Positions 20,899 through 30,345 are shown, numbered from the stretch's first letter. The stretch is 64,000 nucleotides of DNA from Jeotgalicoccus meleagridis (GCF_903994045.1 NZ_CAJEWD010000008.1:246342-310341); one strand, 5' to 3'. Notes: a model not told the origin generated them from the letters alone. Numbers and translations are program-made.

Positions 20899-22179
20899 CT
20901 ATTCTACAAATTCAAACTCTCCGCCTAAAATACGTACAATATCTCCAGCCTTAATTCCACGCTCACGTAAAGCATCATCAATACCCATAGTACGCATTTG
21001 TCTAGCGAATCTACGAACAGCTGCTTCACGGTTAAAGTCTGTCATCATAAACAAGCGTTCAATCGATTGACCAGATAGGACATAAGCCCCATCATCATCA
21101 CGTGTAATTACAAAGTGATCTGGATCTTTTTCATGTCTGTAAATTACGCGGCTTTCCGTTTCAATTTCTTCTTTAACAACTGGTTGCACTTCTAATAAGT
21201 CTGCAACTTTGTATAGCAATTCATCAAGGTTTTCCCCTGTTGCAGCTGATATTTCAACGATATCACTGCTTGAATCAATTCCATCAGTAAAGTGTTTAAT
21301 TATTTCAGGGTCATGATCGATGAGTTCAACTTTATTTAAAGCAATAACCTCAGGTAAATTTAAGAGCTCTTCGTTATACAAGCCCATTTCACGACGGATA
21401 GTTAAATAATCCTCTACAGCGTCGCGGCCATCTGTTTCAGAAATATCTACGACGTGCACTAGTACTTTTGTTCTTTCTATATGTCTTAAAAATTGAAGAC
21501 CTAAGCCAGTTCCTTCAGAAGCACCTTCAATTAAACCAGGCATATCTGCCATGACAAATGTGCGTCCGTCTTTAGATGACACTACGCCTAAGTTTGGTTG
21601 TAAAGTCGTAAAGTGATAGTCGCCAGTCTTAGGCTTAGCTTTTGAAACAGTACCTAAAAGCGTAGATTTTCCGACACTCGGAAAACCAACAATACCGACA
21701 TCAGCCATCATTTTTAACTCTAGTGTAATCTCTAACTCTTCACCTGGTTCCCCGTTCTCTGCAAAGTCAGGTGCTGGATTACGACTGGTCGCAAATCGAG
21801 AGTTTCCTCTACCACCACGACCCCCTTTTGCAATCACAGCTTGTTGACCGTGCTCGACTAAGTCAGCAAGTGTTTCGCCACTTTCCTTGTTTTTAACAAT
21901 GGTACCTGGTGGCACTTTTAACACGAGTGGCGCACTGTTTTTACCGTGCATATTAGAATTCATACCATTTTCGCCATGGCTTGCTTTAAAGTGTCTTTGG
22001 AAGCGAAAGTCCATCAGCGTTCTTAAGCCTTCATCGACTTCCATAATTATATCAGCACCATTACCACCGTCACCGCCAGATGGTCCGCCCATAGGGACAT
22101 ACTTTTCTCTCCTGTAAGCGACTAAACCATTACCACCATTACCTGCCTTTAAATAGACAGCTACGTAATCTATAAACAT
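20899..22179 (-). CDS. obgE: ribosome-assembly GTPase Obg
   Basis: 426 residues: glycine-rich Obg domain (about 1-158), GTPase domain with G1 [10 protein letters not shown] and G3 [16 protein letters not shown], and a C-terminal OCT domain of the Gram-positive type (about 345-426). It acts in late 50S assembly and links ribosome state to the stress response. The ATG at 22179 follows GGAGGTGAGTGT; an upstream in-frame start at 22200 has no such site. Confidence 0.96.
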   Translation of the reverse strand: MFIDYVAVYLKAGNGGNGLVAYRREKYVPMGGPSGGDGGNGADIIMEVDEGLRTLMDFRFQRHFKASHGENGMNSNMHGKNSAPLVLKVPPGTIVKNKESGETLADLVEHGQQAVIAKGGRGGRGNSRFATSRNPAPDFAENGEPGEELEITLELKMMADVGIVGFPSVGKSTLLGTVSKAKPKTGDYHFTTLQPNLGVVSSKDGRTFVMADMPGLIEGASEGTGLGLQFLRHIERTKVLVHVVDISETDGRDAVEDYLTIRREMGLYNEELLNLPEVIALNKVELIDHDPEIIKHFTDGIDSSSDIVEISAATGENLDELLYKVADLLEVQPVVKEEIETESRVIYRHEKDPDHFVITRDDDGAYVLSGQSIERLFMMTDFNREAAVRRFARQMRTMGIDDALRERGIKAGDIVRILGGEFEFVE

Positions 22180-22223
22180 ACACTCACCTCCGAGTATCAA
22201 TCATTATTTATTATAACATTCAT

Positions 22224-22252
22224 AAAAAAAGGCATCAGCAGAAGCTGATGCC
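22224..22252 (-). terminator. terminator of rplU-prp-rpmA
   Basis: A perfect 9-bp stem (GGCATCAGC with GCTGATGCC) and a T run on the minus strand, just after rpmA. Confidence 0.88.
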
Positions 22253-22260
22253 ACCATGTC

Positions 22261-22545
22261 TTATTTTGCTTCCTGATAAACAGAAACACGTTTTTTGTCG
22301 CGTCCGAAACGTTCGAATTTTACCACACCATCGATTTTAGCAAATAGTGTGTCATCTCCACCGCGTCCTACGTTTTCACCTGGGTGAATTTTAGTACCAC
22401 GTTGACGGAAGATGATAGATCCTCCAGTTACGAATTGACCGTCTTGTCTTTTAACACCAAGGCGTTTAGATTCTGAGTCACGACCGTTTCTAGTCGAACC
22501 TACCCCTTTTTTCGATGCAAAGAACTGTAAGTCTAATTTAAGCAT
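22261..22545 (-). CDS. rpmA: 50S ribosomal protein L27
   Basis: 94 residues. It begins with the Firmicutes-specific N-terminal extension ending LQFF|ASKKG, which the protease Prp removes before L27 enters the ribosome. The prp gene is the next gene upstream. The ATG at 22545 follows GAGGTGTATAGAC. The remaining sequence ([26 protein letters not shown]) is classic L27. Confidence 0.97.
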   Translation of the reverse strand: MLKLDLQFFASKKGVGSTRNGRDSESKRLGVKRQDGQFVTGGSIIFRQRGTKIHPGENVGRGGDDTLFAKIDGVVKFERFGRDKKRVSVYQEAK

Positions 22546-22556
22546 GTCTATACACC

Positions 22557-22877
22557 TCACTTGTATTCAAGTTTTATAAAATCACTATATTCTGATTCAA
22601 TCGTTTTCAATGAAATAATCATAGTATCCAAAATCAATTGGACTTTGTCGTCATCCGGATTAATAAGTTTAACACTTAAATATCCACCGTCATCCGCCAT
22701 GTCGACGTCAGGTTCACTATCAGTTAAGCTAAAAAGTGAATTTACACTGCCAAATACAACTGCCGAAGCACCTGCACAGACTAAATCTTTACCATGGACA
22801 TCAAAGTCTGCATGGCCAGACATTTCAAATTCTGTCATTTTACCTTGACTGTTTTGTGTGATGATTACTCTAATCAT
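22557..22877 (-). CDS. prp: L27-processing cysteine protease Prp
   Basis: 106 residues of the YsxB/Prp family. The catalytic pair H22 (in SGHADF) and C34 (in [10 protein letters not shown]) is present. It cleaves the N-terminal extension of L27, whose uncut form would block the peptidyl-transferase centre. It sits between rplU and rpmA as in other Firmicutes, and its ATG overlaps the rplU stop by one base. Confidence 0.93.
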   Translation of the reverse strand: MIRVIITQNSQGKMTEFEMSGHADFDVHGKDLVCAGASAVVFGSVNSLFSLTDSEPDVDMADDGGYLSVKLINPDDDKVQLILDTMIISLKTIESEYSDFIKLEYK

Positions 22878-23185
22878 TACGCGTTGATTTTGCCAATTGT
22901 TAATTTCGTGTACGGTTGACGGTGACCTTGTTTACGGCTGTAATTTTTTCTACGTTTAAATTTAATCACGTTGATTTTCTTACCACGTCCGTGTTTTTCA
23001 ACAGTAGCTTCTACTGTTGCACCTTCAATTGTTGGAACGCCAACTTTAACGCTGTCTCCTCCAACAAAAAGTACTTTGTCAAAAGTAAATGAAGCACCTT
23101 CTTCAACGTTAAGTTTTTCAACGAAGATTGATTGTCCTTCTTCAACTTTTACTTGTTTTCCACCTGTTTCGATGATTGCAAACAT
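22877..23185 (-). CDS. rplU: 50S ribosomal protein L21
   Basis: 102 residues, full length. The N-terminal [18 protein letters not shown] and C-terminal [21 protein letters not shown] segments are diagnostic. TAGGAGGTG precedes the ATG. A leader RNA and a consensus promoter lie upstream. Confidence 0.97.
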   Translation of the reverse strand: MFAIIETGGKQVKVEEGQSIFVEKLNVEEGASFTFDKVLFVGGDSVKVGVPTIEGATVEATVEKHGRGKKINVIKFKRRKNYSRKQGHRQPYTKLTIGKINA

Positions 23186-23189
23186 ACTT

Positions 23190-23277
23190 ACACCTCCTAT
23201 TATTTAAGACACGCCACTATAGGTGGGTTCCCCACTTAAACCTATATATGTGCGGTTGATGTTTACTTTTCATCAAC
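23190..23277 (-). promoter_or_regulatory. L21 leader RNA (autoregulatory)
   Basis: The transcript between the promoter and rplU folds into a short hairpin (AGTTGATG with CATCAAC) and a longer one around GTGGGGAACCCACC. This resembles the Firmicutes L21 leader, where ribosomal protein binding represses the rplU-prp-rpmA operon. Position and hairpins are seen; ligand identity is inferred. Confidence 0.7.
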
Positions 23278-23283
23278 TACTGT

Positions 23284-23312
23284 ATTATACAAATATAATA
23301 TGTTACTGTCAA
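23284..23312 (-). promoter_or_regulatory. sigma-A promoter of rplU operon
   Basis: A perfect TTGACA (23312-23307), 17-bp spacer and TATAAT (23289-23284) on the minus strand. The -35 box overlaps the last codon of mreD. Confidence 0.88.
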
Positions 23313-23827
23313 TTACTTCTCCTGAATTCTTTTCTCACTTTTGAAGTTTGGATTGCAAGTATATATATAATTGTAAACACAAAGGCATTGACTAGAACAC
23401 TCGGCACAGCTCTAAGTGCAAAATAATCAAAAAGTGGCATAGAAATAAAGTCTAATATCCTATATATTGCATACTGATAAAGATCAAAAAACATACTGTT
23501 TAATAGGACGACAAATGCCATCGCAACAAAATCCCTATAAAAGACTCTAAAAGCGGTTTGCATAAAGATAACGAAGGCGATAAAACCAAAAGAATATATA
23601 CCGTAAATTGTTCCTATGTAAATGTCTAACATAATGCCAAACAATAGAGCGAAAAACATACTAATTTTAGGTCCTACATAAATGGTCAAGAGTAAGATAT
23701 ACATAAAGAGAAACTTAGGTACGAAATAAACTTCAACATTAAAGAGTGTCATCGGGGAAAAGCCAGTAAATGACATATCCGCACACATTAACAGGATACC
23801 GATAATAAATATTACAATCATCTGCAT
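23309..23827 (-). CDS. mreD: rod-shape-determining protein MreD
   Basis: 172 residues with about five transmembrane helices, matching MreD in size and topology. It is part of the elongation complex that organises cell-wall synthesis; cocci of this family keep mreCD without mreB. GGAGG precedes the ATG. It starts 3 bp after mreC. Confidence 0.88.
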   Translation of the reverse strand: MQMIVIFIIGILLMCADMSFTGFSPMTLFNVEVYFVPKFLFMYILLLTIYVGPKISMFFALLFGIMLDIYIGTIYGIYSFGFIAFVIFMQTAFRVFYRDFVAMAFVVLLNSMFFDLYQYAIYRILDFISMPLFDYFALRAVPSVLVNAFVFTIIYILAIQTSKVRKEFRRSN

Positions 23828-23830
23828 AAG

Positions 23831-24679
23831 CTAATCCTCCAACGACTCTGGATCACGTTTCAAGACAAAGACCGTATCGACATCGTTTAAATCACTATTC
23901 ATCTGAACATAGGCGTTTTGACTTAAACCATATTCATCGTTTTCAACTTCGACTACTTTACCGATTACAATTCCCTCAGGGAAAGAACCAGTTAAGCCAG
24001 AAGTGAACACTTCGTCACCTTTTTCTAAGGTCACTTGATTTTTAATATTTTCAACGACGAGAACATTTTTCTCTGTATCAAAAGTTCTCACATTGCCATA
24101 TACTTTTTCATCACCGTGCTTTAATTCAACAGATAGATTATTTTGTGAAGCATTCGATGAAATGAGCTCAACAAATGATGATCCTCCATTGACTCGACTG
24201 ACGATGCCAATTAAACCATTTGAAGTCGATACTGCCATACCTTCTTTAAGACCATCTTTTTCACCCTTATCGATGGTAAAAGATTCAAGCCATTGGTCTG
24301 GTGCTCTTGAGATCACACTCGCGTTGATTGTCTCATAATCCATTTTTGAACTTACATCTAAAGCTTCTTGTAACTTAGCATTCTCTTCTTCAAGACGTTC
24401 ATTATCTGCTTGTAGTTGAGGTAGCATATCTAGCTGTTCTTTTAATTTCTTATTTTCGTCAACCGCACCAAACATGCTAAAAAAATCTGAAAAAATATTA
24501 CCGATAAAACCGAATGGTGCATTAACAGTTTCTTGAGTGGTTGCGACCACATCTCCTGTGAATTGTTCAGCCTTTGTTGTATGGTTTCTCTCCGTTAATG
24601 ACAAACCGATCAAAGCAATCAAAATAATGATGCCAAACAGTATGATGAGCATGCGGTTTCTATTAAAAAACTTTGTCAC
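23831..24679 (-). CDS. mreC: cell-shape protein MreC
   Basis: About 282 residues: one N-terminal transmembrane helix (about 10-30), a coiled coil (about 65-105, LQADNERLEEENAKLQEAL) and the beta-rich extracellular MreC domain. The GTG at 24679 is chosen because GGAGG lies 9 bp upstream; the longer frame to 24724 has no ribosome-binding site. It begins 51 bp after the aminotransferase gene with no terminator between, so it could receive read-through from the methionine operon. Confidence 0.9.
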   Translation of the reverse strand: MTKFFNRNRMLIILFGIIILIALIGLSLTERNHTTKAEQFTGDVVATTQETVNAPFGFIGNIFSDFFSMFGAVDENKKLKEQLDMLPQLQADNERLEEENAKLQEALDVSSKMDYETINASVISRAPDQWLESFTIDKGEKDGLKEGMAVSTSNGLIGIVSRVNGGSSFVELISSNASQNNLSVELKHGDEKVYGNVRTFDTEKNVLVVENIKNQVTLEKGDEVFTSGLTGSFPEGIVIGKVVEVENDEYGLSQNAYVQMNSDLNDVDTVFVLKRDPESLED

Positions 24680-24730
24680 TCTAGTCTGCCTCCAATTAAA
24701 TATATCTGAAGTAAATAATAACACACTTAT

Positions 24731-25897
24731 TTAAAGACTAGCACTATTCTCCCACAGATTTTTAATCTCTTTCATTCGCTCTACGAAAGTTGACAAAATC
24801 TCTTCATCCACTGCAAGTGAGAATCTAATATAATTCTCTCCTCGATCACCAAAAGGAATACCTGGCGTTGTTAAAATTGACTGCTCTTTTAACAGATAGT
24901 CAACAAAACTTTCACCATTAAAAGTATCAGGCACTTTTATCCAACCAAAAATACCACCTTCAATCGGTTGGATTGGTATTCCTAAATTAATTAGTGCTTC
25001 GTTGATATATTCTTTACGTCTTTTGAATATTTCGTTTTGCTTAGGTATGAGTTCATCAGCATGGTCTAATGCTGCGATTGCCGCTTCTTGTGTCACACCA
25101 AATACACCGGCATTTGTGTGATCTTGAAAGCGATTAATACTCTCAATCATGTCCGCATTACCTACCGCAAAACCAATTCTATAACCCGACATATTAAAGC
25201 CTTTCGATAAGGAATAAATCTCAATTGCTGTTTTAAAATCTGGATCACTCGCTAAAATGCTTGGATGGTCCTCATTAAAACCGAAAGCCGCATAAGCAAA
25301 GTCATGCAAGATTTTAATGTGACTATCTTTAAAGCGTTCAATCGTGTCATCAAAGAACGTTTTGTTAGCAACAGCACCAAGAGGGTTTGATGGGTAATTC
25401 AGATAAATTAAATCTGTCTCTTTTAATTCTTCAGTCAAAGCATCAAAGTCCGGTAAATAATTATTTTCTTTAAGTAAAGGCATGTCAATGGCTTTACCCT
25501 TTACCAGTTCTACTGCTGTTATATAATCGGCATAACCTGGATTAGGTAGCATAATACCCACTCCAGGGTTATAGTGAGCCAATGGAAAATTCACTAGACC
25601 ATTTTTTGTACCAAAAAGAATGGCAACATTCTCTTCTTGTAAATCAACACCATAAGTCCTTTTATAAAAGCGTTTGATACTGTCTTTTAATTCTGTTTTA
25701 CCTCTAAACGGTCCATACTTTTGGTTTTCTTCTTGGTCAATTGCTGATTTAACTCGATCAGTAATGACTTTTGGTGTTTTACCATCAGGTATCCCCACAG
25801 CTAAATTTAATAGTGGTTTATCCCCTGTCTCTATGGTTTTATTCATCATACTTGAAAAATAGGATGGGCTGAGGGAGTTTACTAAATCACTCGCCAT
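24731..25897 (-). CDS. PLP-dependent aminotransferase (class I/II) in methionine operon
   Basis: A 388-residue fold-type I aminotransferase. The PLP lysine lies in SLSKGFNMSGYRIG; NYPSNPLG and HDFAYAAFG are the usual cofactor contacts, and the C-terminal arginine lies in NYIRFSLA. It resembles LL-diaminopimelate/PatA-type enzymes, and sequence alone does not fix the substrate. It starts 2 bp after metQ with GGAGGAATAATT upstream, so it belongs to the SAM-riboswitch operon. That context suggests a step of methionine synthesis or salvage, for example transamination of ketomethiobutyrate; this is inference. Confidence 0.8.
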   Translation of the reverse strand: MASDLVNSLSPSYFSSMMNKTIETGDKPLLNLAVGIPDGKTPKVITDRVKSAIDQEENQKYGPFRGKTELKDSIKRFYKRTYGVDLQEENVAILFGTKNGLVNFPLAHYNPGVGIMLPNPGYADYITAVELVKGKAIDMPLLKENNYLPDFDALTEELKETDLIYLNYPSNPLGAVANKTFFDDTIERFKDSHIKILHDFAYAAFGFNEDHPSILASDPDFKTAIEIYSLSKGFNMSGYRIGFAVGNADMIESINRFQDHTNAGVFGVTQEAAIAALDHADELIPKQNEIFKRRKEYINEALINLGIPIQPIEGGIFGWIKVPDTFNGESFVDYLLKEQSILTTPGIPFGDRGENYIRFSLAVDEEILSTFVERMKEIKNLWENSASL

Positions 25898-25899
25898 AA

Positions 25900-26703
25900 T
25901 TATTCCTCCTCTGGTTTGTCGAAACCTTTAAAATCTTGATCAATTACTTCATTAAATTCTTCTGACTGTACCGCATTAATTAAGTCTTCCTCTAGTTTAC
26001 TACCGGCATCTTCTCCGTTGATAACGATTTGATTTCTAAAGTATTCATTCATTTTTTCTAAGACAAGCGCATCTTCTAATTTCATATCACTTGCTAAGGC
26101 AAAGTTACCTGGAACGAGAGATAAACCGATTTGATCAACACTTCTTGGTAGCTGTCCTGCGTCTTGAAAAATAAATTCAAGGTTTTTCTTATTATTTGTA
26201 ATATCACTCTCTTCAATCGCAAAAGGATCTGCATCTTCACTAATAGTAATAAGGCCAGCATCTTCTAGTGTTAAAAAGCCTCTTGAAGAATTGACTGGAT
26301 CTAGTGGTAAGGCAACTTCGCTACCTGAAGTGATGTCTTCTAGACTAGAAAATTCACTGCTATATAAACCCATTGGTGCAGTAGGAACTTGAACAATATT
26401 TTTTAAATCTGTGCCATTTTCTTCATTATAACCATCCATGAACAAAACATTTTGGAAGAGGTTGGCATCTAAATCTCCGTTAGCCAAGGCATTGTTCGGT
26501 TGTATATAGTCACTGTATTCAACAATTTCAACAGTATAACCTTGTTCTTCTAACACTGGTTTTAAAGCGAAACTTGCCATGTCAGCAAATGGTCCACTTG
26601 ATGCTCCGATTGTGATGAGTTCACCTTCGTCCTCATGAAGTAAAAAAGTCGTGGCAATTATAACTACAAGTGTACCTAATAAAAATGTAATAATTCCTCT
26701 CAT
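25900..26703 (-). CDS. metQ: methionine ABC transporter substrate-binding protein, non-lipoprotein form
   Basis: A 267-residue MetQ/NlpA-family protein. ITIGASSGPFADM and the ANLFQNVLFMDGYNEENG segment are family hallmarks of the D-/L-methionine receptor. Unusually there is no lipobox: the N-terminal 22 residues form a hydrophobic helix without any cysteine, so the receptor is either membrane-anchored by this helix or released. Its ATG overlaps the metI stop (TAATG). Confidence 0.88.
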   Translation of the reverse strand: MRGIITFLLGTLVVIIATTFLLHEDEGELITIGASSGPFADMASFALKPVLEEQGYTVEIVEYSDYIQPNNALANGDLDANLFQNVLFMDGYNEENGTDLKNIVQVPTAPMGLYSSEFSSLEDITSGSEVALPLDPVNSSRGFLTLEDAGLITISEDADPFAIEESDITNNKKNLEFIFQDAGQLPRSVDQIGLSLVPGNFALASDMKLEDALVLEKMNEYFRNQIVINGEDAGSKLEEDLINAVQSEEFNEVIDQDFKGFDKPEEE

Positions 26704-27362
26704 TATTTACCCTCCGCTCTATTTGCGATGAAGTCACCAATCCATTGCACGATTTGTACGATGATAATTAAGACAATCACTGTAACAATCATAGTTAAAG
26801 TGTCATATCGGTAATAACCGTAGCGAATCGCTAAGTCACCGATTCCTCCACCACCAACAACACCTGCAGTAGCAGAAAAGGCAATGATTGAAATAATCGT
26901 TAAAGTAATAGCCTGAGCGATACTCTTTTTAGCTTCTGGTAACAAGACATCAGTAACAATTAAAAGTATTGGCGCACCACCAGCAATGCTCGCTTCAATC
27001 ACACCGTCTTTGACTCCATTGAAGCTTGATTCTACTAATCTAGCAAATAATGGAATGGCAGCAATTGATAAGGCAACACTCGCAAACACTGGACCATGAG
27101 AAGCATTGACTAACCAAGTCGCAAAAGGCATAATCGCAACGATTAGAATAATGAACGGGAAGGACCGAATAATATTCACTAACCAACCTAAAGCCGCGTT
27201 TAAGGGTTTTATCCTAAAGAGTAAGGGATGCTGAGTGATGTATAAAAGTACACCGAGTGGCAAACCTAAAAGTACTGCAAAAAATATAGCTATTGATACC
27301 ATCTGTGTCGTTTCTAATAAAGCTTTAAATAAAATCGGCCATAATTGACTTAAACTATCCAA
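26703..27362 (-). CDS. metI: methionine ABC transporter permease
   Basis: 219 residues with five transmembrane helices and the permease EAA loop (GVIEASIAGGA). It forms the membrane channel of MetNIQ. The start is a TTG at 27362 behind AAAGGGTGG, overlapping the end of metN by 8 bp. Confidence 0.92.
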   Translation of the reverse strand: MDSLSQLWPILFKALLETTQMVSIAIFFAVLLGLPLGVLLYITQHPLLFRIKPLNAALGWLVNIIRSFPFIILIVAIMPFATWLVNASHGPVFASVALSIAAIPLFARLVESSFNGVKDGVIEASIAGGAPILLIVTDVLLPEAKKSIAQAITLTIISIIAFSATAGVVGGGGIGDLAIRYGYYRYDTLTMIVTVIVLIIIVQIVQWIGDFIANRAEGK

Positions 27363-28368
27363 TATAAGCCACCCTTTCTATCCCATTTGATTGATCAATA
27401 TGGTTTTTAAGTCTTTCTATTTCCGAGTTTTCCCCACTGACCTGAAACATGAGAAAACCGAGCGGTTGATCTTTAATATACTCAATACGACCATTCAAAA
27501 TACTAATATTTAAATTAAATTCTCTATATAGCTTGTTTAAATAATTTTCTTCTGCATTTTCACTTAAGAATTGAATGGTAATCACTTGGTTTTCTTTGTT
27601 TTCCTCTATTTGCTTAGGAATCTCAAAGTTATATATTTCTTGGACAAAGTCTTTAGTAATTTCTTTTTTTGGATGACTAAAGACATCATAGGTCGGCCCT
27701 ATTTCAATAATTTCTCCTGCTGACATGACACCCACGCGGTCTGCAATTTCTTTAATCACTTCCATTTCATGAGTGATGATGACAATGGTAATTCCGAGTG
27801 TCTTATTTATATTGTTTAATAGTTTTAAAATACTTTTTGTCGTATCTGGATCTAATGCACTTGTTGCTTCATCACAAAGTAAGACATCAGGATCATTAGC
27901 AAGTGCCCGAGCAATACCAACTCTTTGCTTTTGTCCACCACTTAAATTAGAAGCTAAAATCTCAGATTTATCACTCAATCCCACAAGATCCAGTAGTTCT
28001 TTGATACGCTTTGGTACTTGTTTTTTATCGTACTTTGATGCTTTTAAAACAAACTCAATGTTGTCGTAAACAGTCTTTGACTCGATAAGATTAAACTGCT
28101 GAAAGATCATGCCTATCTTTTGTCTTTTTACTCTAAGTTCATTTTTTGAGAGTTGAGTTAGGTTTTCACCATTAACCATCACTGTCCCTGTAGATGGTTC
28201 TTCTAAGAGATTAATTAATCTTAAAAGTGTGGATTTACCGGCGCCAGAATAGCCAATTAAGCCGAATATTTCACCATCTTCAATATCGAGTGATGTTTCT
28301 TTTAAGGCCTCAACTGTCCGACCTTTCAAATGATACGTTTTTGATACTTTGTTTAAATGGATACTCAT
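27355..28368 (-). CDS. metN: methionine ABC transporter ATP-binding protein
   Basis: 337 residues. Walker A GYSGAGKST, the signature LSGGQKQR and Walker B VLLCDEATSALD are all present, followed by a C-terminal NIL domain (about 260-337) that senses methionine and inhibits transport. The ATG at 28368 follows AGGAGGTATGAC. The upstream in-frame extension lies inside the SAM riboswitch and is not coding. Confidence 0.94.
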   Translation of the reverse strand: MSIHLNKVSKTYHLKGRTVEALKETSLDIEDGEIFGLIGYSGAGKSTLLRLINLLEEPSTGTVMVNGENLTQLSKNELRVKRQKIGMIFQQFNLIESKTVYDNIEFVLKASKYDKKQVPKRIKELLDLVGLSDKSEILASNLSGGQKQRVGIARALANDPDVLLCDEATSALDPDTTKSILKLLNNINKTLGITIVIITHEMEVIKEIADRVGVMSAGEIIEIGPTYDVFSHPKKEITKDFVQEIYNFEIPKQIEENKENQVITIQFLSENAEENYLNKLYREFNLNISILNGRIEYIKDQPLGFLMFQVSGENSEIERLKNHIDQSNGIERVAYIG

Positions 28369-28384
28369 GTCATACCTCCTGAAA

Positions 28385-28537
28385 TTAAAAAAACCATTCA
28401 TCAAATAGACAAATGGCAATAAGTGATTATCTGTCAAGCCGATGCCTGCAGGATTTAGCACAGTACTTTTAAAAGCCTGTTGCTGAGATTTCACAGGGCC
28501 TGTCCCTCCATCTCTCTTGATAATAGTTATTTAATTG
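28385..28537 (-). promoter_or_regulatory. SAM-I (S-box) riboswitch
   Basis: On the minus strand the leader contains ATCAAGAG, GGAGGGACAGGCCC, GAAATCTCAGCAACAG and GTGCTAAATCCTGCAG in the SAM-I order. A terminator (arms CCATTtGTC and GAtgAATGG with a run of seven T, 28385-28416) sits just before metN. SAM binding would end transcription early, so metNIQ and the aminotransferase are on when SAM is low. Confidence 0.93.
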
Positions 28538-28543
28538 TGTTTA

Positions 28544-28572
28544 ATCATATACTGGATATAATCAATTGTCAA
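28544..28572 (-). promoter_or_regulatory. sigma-A promoter of SAM riboswitch/met operon
   Basis: TTGACA (28572-28567), 17-bp spacer, TATGAT (28549-28544) on the minus strand. It overlaps the stop codon of sprT. Confidence 0.82.
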
Positions 28573-29054
28573 ACAATTCCCAATTTCTTACTGCTTTCTC
28601 CGGCATACTTAAACTTAGAATGACAAGTTCTGCATATATATCTTTTTTCATAGCCCTTCATTCTTTTAGTAAATTGATAAGAGCAGGTTGGACAAAAATA
28701 TACATGTTCGATTCCTTTATATTTGTATGAACGGCTCTTAGCTATACCTAATTTATTAAGTGTGTCTTTAAAATACTGGTCTTGATCTTTATATGGTAGT
28801 CCTAACTTATAAAGCGCATAATGTACACATTCATGATAAAGTACATCAAGAATAACTGCCTTACTATTATTGTCGACAAAAGACTTTGATATGACAATTT
28901 CTTCACTGATAATTTTTCGATTTTTTGTTTTAACAACAAATGCCCCTAGCTTATTTTTCATACGGCTAGAGATTCTGATTGGTATCATTAAATTTATATT
29001 AAAATTCTTAGAGCAAAATTGTTCTGCATAGTCTGTCATTGTTTTTACGTCCAT
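28569..29054 (-). CDS. SprT-like zinc metalloprotease-family protein
   Basis: About 161 residues with HECVHYALYKLG (HExxH zinc motif) and a C-terminal zinc ribbon with two CxxC pairs (CPTC and CRTC). SprT-like proteins of Firmicutes have this layout; their substrate is not established. The ATG at 29054 has AGGTG at good spacing, while the longer frame does not. Confidence 0.85.
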   Translation of the reverse strand: MDVKTMTDYAEQFCSKNFNINLMIPIRISSRMKNKLGAFVVKTKNRKIISEEIVISKSFVDNNSKAVILDVLYHECVHYALYKLGLPYKDQDQYFKDTLNKLGIAKSRSYKYKGIEHVYFCPTCSYQFTKRMKGYEKRYICRTCHSKFKYAGESSKKLGIV

Positions 29055-29074
29055 CACAGTCACCTGACTTATAA

Positions 29075-29222
29075 AATAAGAAAAGGGAGACTTAAAGTCT
29101 CCCAACAGATAAATAATATAATATGATATCTAGGCCAAAGGCACTATCGAAGAACGATTGAGCTAATAATATGAAGTATAGCTATAATTTGATATGTCGT
29201 TCTGTTATGTATTTCTTAATGT
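29075..29222 (-). ncRNA. candidate small RNA
   Basis: Between sprT and rlmA there is no gene on either strand, yet a good promoter (29257-29229) points to a start near 29222. A perfect stem (GGGAGACTT with AAGTCTCCC, 29103-29085) followed by T-rich sequence ends the unit. The roughly 145-nt transcript contains a long-range pair AGAACGA/TCGTTCT. It does not look like a coding sequence, and I do not recognise the family. It could also act as a leader reading into sprT if the terminator is leaky. Confidence 0.45.
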
Positions 29223-29228
29223 ATTTTC

Positions 29229-29257
29229 ATTATATTTTAATACTTGAAGTTTTTCAA
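29229..29257 (-). promoter_or_regulatory. promoter of candidate small RNA
   Basis: TTGAAA (29257-29252), 17-bp spacer, TATAAT (29234-29229) on the minus strand, with no gene start within 150 bp downstream. Confidence 0.6.
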
Positions 29258-29373
29258 GGTCAAATTGAAAGAAAATTCTTTGTAATATTCCTGTAATAAT
29301 TAGCGAGAAATTTCAAATATGGTTAAAAAGCCTTGCCAATGCTATCTTAATACAATACTTGTATAAAATTATT

Positions 29374-30228
29374 TCAAAATTTCGCTAAAATAATGTGTAA
29401 ATCTACAGTAATAATTTCGTGATGATTTTTAAGTATGCTCTCAATCTGTGATTCACTGATGTGCCAAGTTAAAGGTGTCATCGTTAGTATATCTCTCAAA
29501 ACCTCTTCATCGACTTCTCTTTCATAAGTCACTCTTTCTTCGCTAATAACATCAACTTTATTTCTCATTAAGTTGACTGTATCTGTATTTTCATATTCTT
29601 TGTCTTCATCTGATAGATGTTCTCTAATTTCTTTTAAATAATGACTACCAGGAATGATTTTTATCAAGAGACCATTTGGTTTCATAATGCGTTTAAATTC
29701 AGAGTAATTAGCTGGAGATAAAAAGCTCAAGATAATGTCTTGACTATGTTCTTTAAATGGAGTCTGTGTTAAATCTCCGACTAACCAATTTAGATCACTG
29801 TAGTTTTTTGCAGCCATTACTATGCCATCTTTAGATATGTCCAAGCCGATTCCATGAATGCTATCTTTATCTAAATGATTAAAGATCGCATTTAAATGTG
29901 TTCCTTCACCAGAACCTGCATCGAATACCAGTCCACCTTCTTGTAATGCCTCATCTATAATTTTAGAAATCTTTTGATGAACTTTATCATAAAATTTATA
30001 ATCATAGATAATGCGTTTTCTTGCATCAAATAAGGTATGATCATACATTGTTGATACTTGTTTTTGAAGCATATTAACATAACCTTGTTTAGCTAAATCA
30101 AAACTATGGCCCTTCTCACAAACAAGACTTTTTGAGTCCATCACCGTCATTTCAGAATGACAGATAGTACATTGTAGAGCGCCTTCATGTTCTTGAAAAT
30201 TTAGGGCTGCAAGCTCTCTTTTTTTCAT
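29374..30228 (-). CDS. RlmA-family 23S rRNA guanine-N1 methyltransferase
   Basis: About 284 residues: an N-terminal zinc finger (CTICHS then CEKGHSFD) followed by QGYVNML, then a Rossmann methyltransferase with VFDAGSGEGTHL as SAM motif I. This arrangement is that of RlmA, which methylates a guanine in helix 35 of 23S rRNA; Gram-positive members usually act on G748 and can affect tylosin-type macrolides. The ATG at 30228 is chosen for the GGTGG 8 bp upstream. Which guanine is modified cannot be read from sequence. Confidence 0.82.
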   Translation of the reverse strand: MKKRELAALNFQEHEGALQCTICHSEMTVMDSKSLVCEKGHSFDLAKQGYVNMLQKQVSTMYDHTLFDARKRIIYDYKFYDKVHQKISKIIDEALQEGGLVFDAGSGEGTHLNAIFNHLDKDSIHGIGLDISKDGIVMAAKNYSDLNWLVGDLTQTPFKEHSQDIILSFLSPANYSEFKRIMKPNGLLIKIIPGSHYLKEIREHLSDEDKEYENTDTVNLMRNKVDVISEERVTYEREVDEEVLRDILTMTPLTWHISESQIESILKNHHEIITVDLHIILAKF

Positions 30229-30345
30229 AAAAATTCCACCTATATATTTCAATTTCATTACAAAATGTAAAGGTTCTTTACGACAGATAAATTCTTAACT
30301 ACTACGTGTTATTCTACATTATAACAAGTGAATGAGGAGTTTAGT

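Noticed and set aside
28369-28494. N-terminal extension of metN
   Set aside because: It lies inside the SAM riboswitch terminator and aptamer, and AGGAGG precedes the ATG at 28368.
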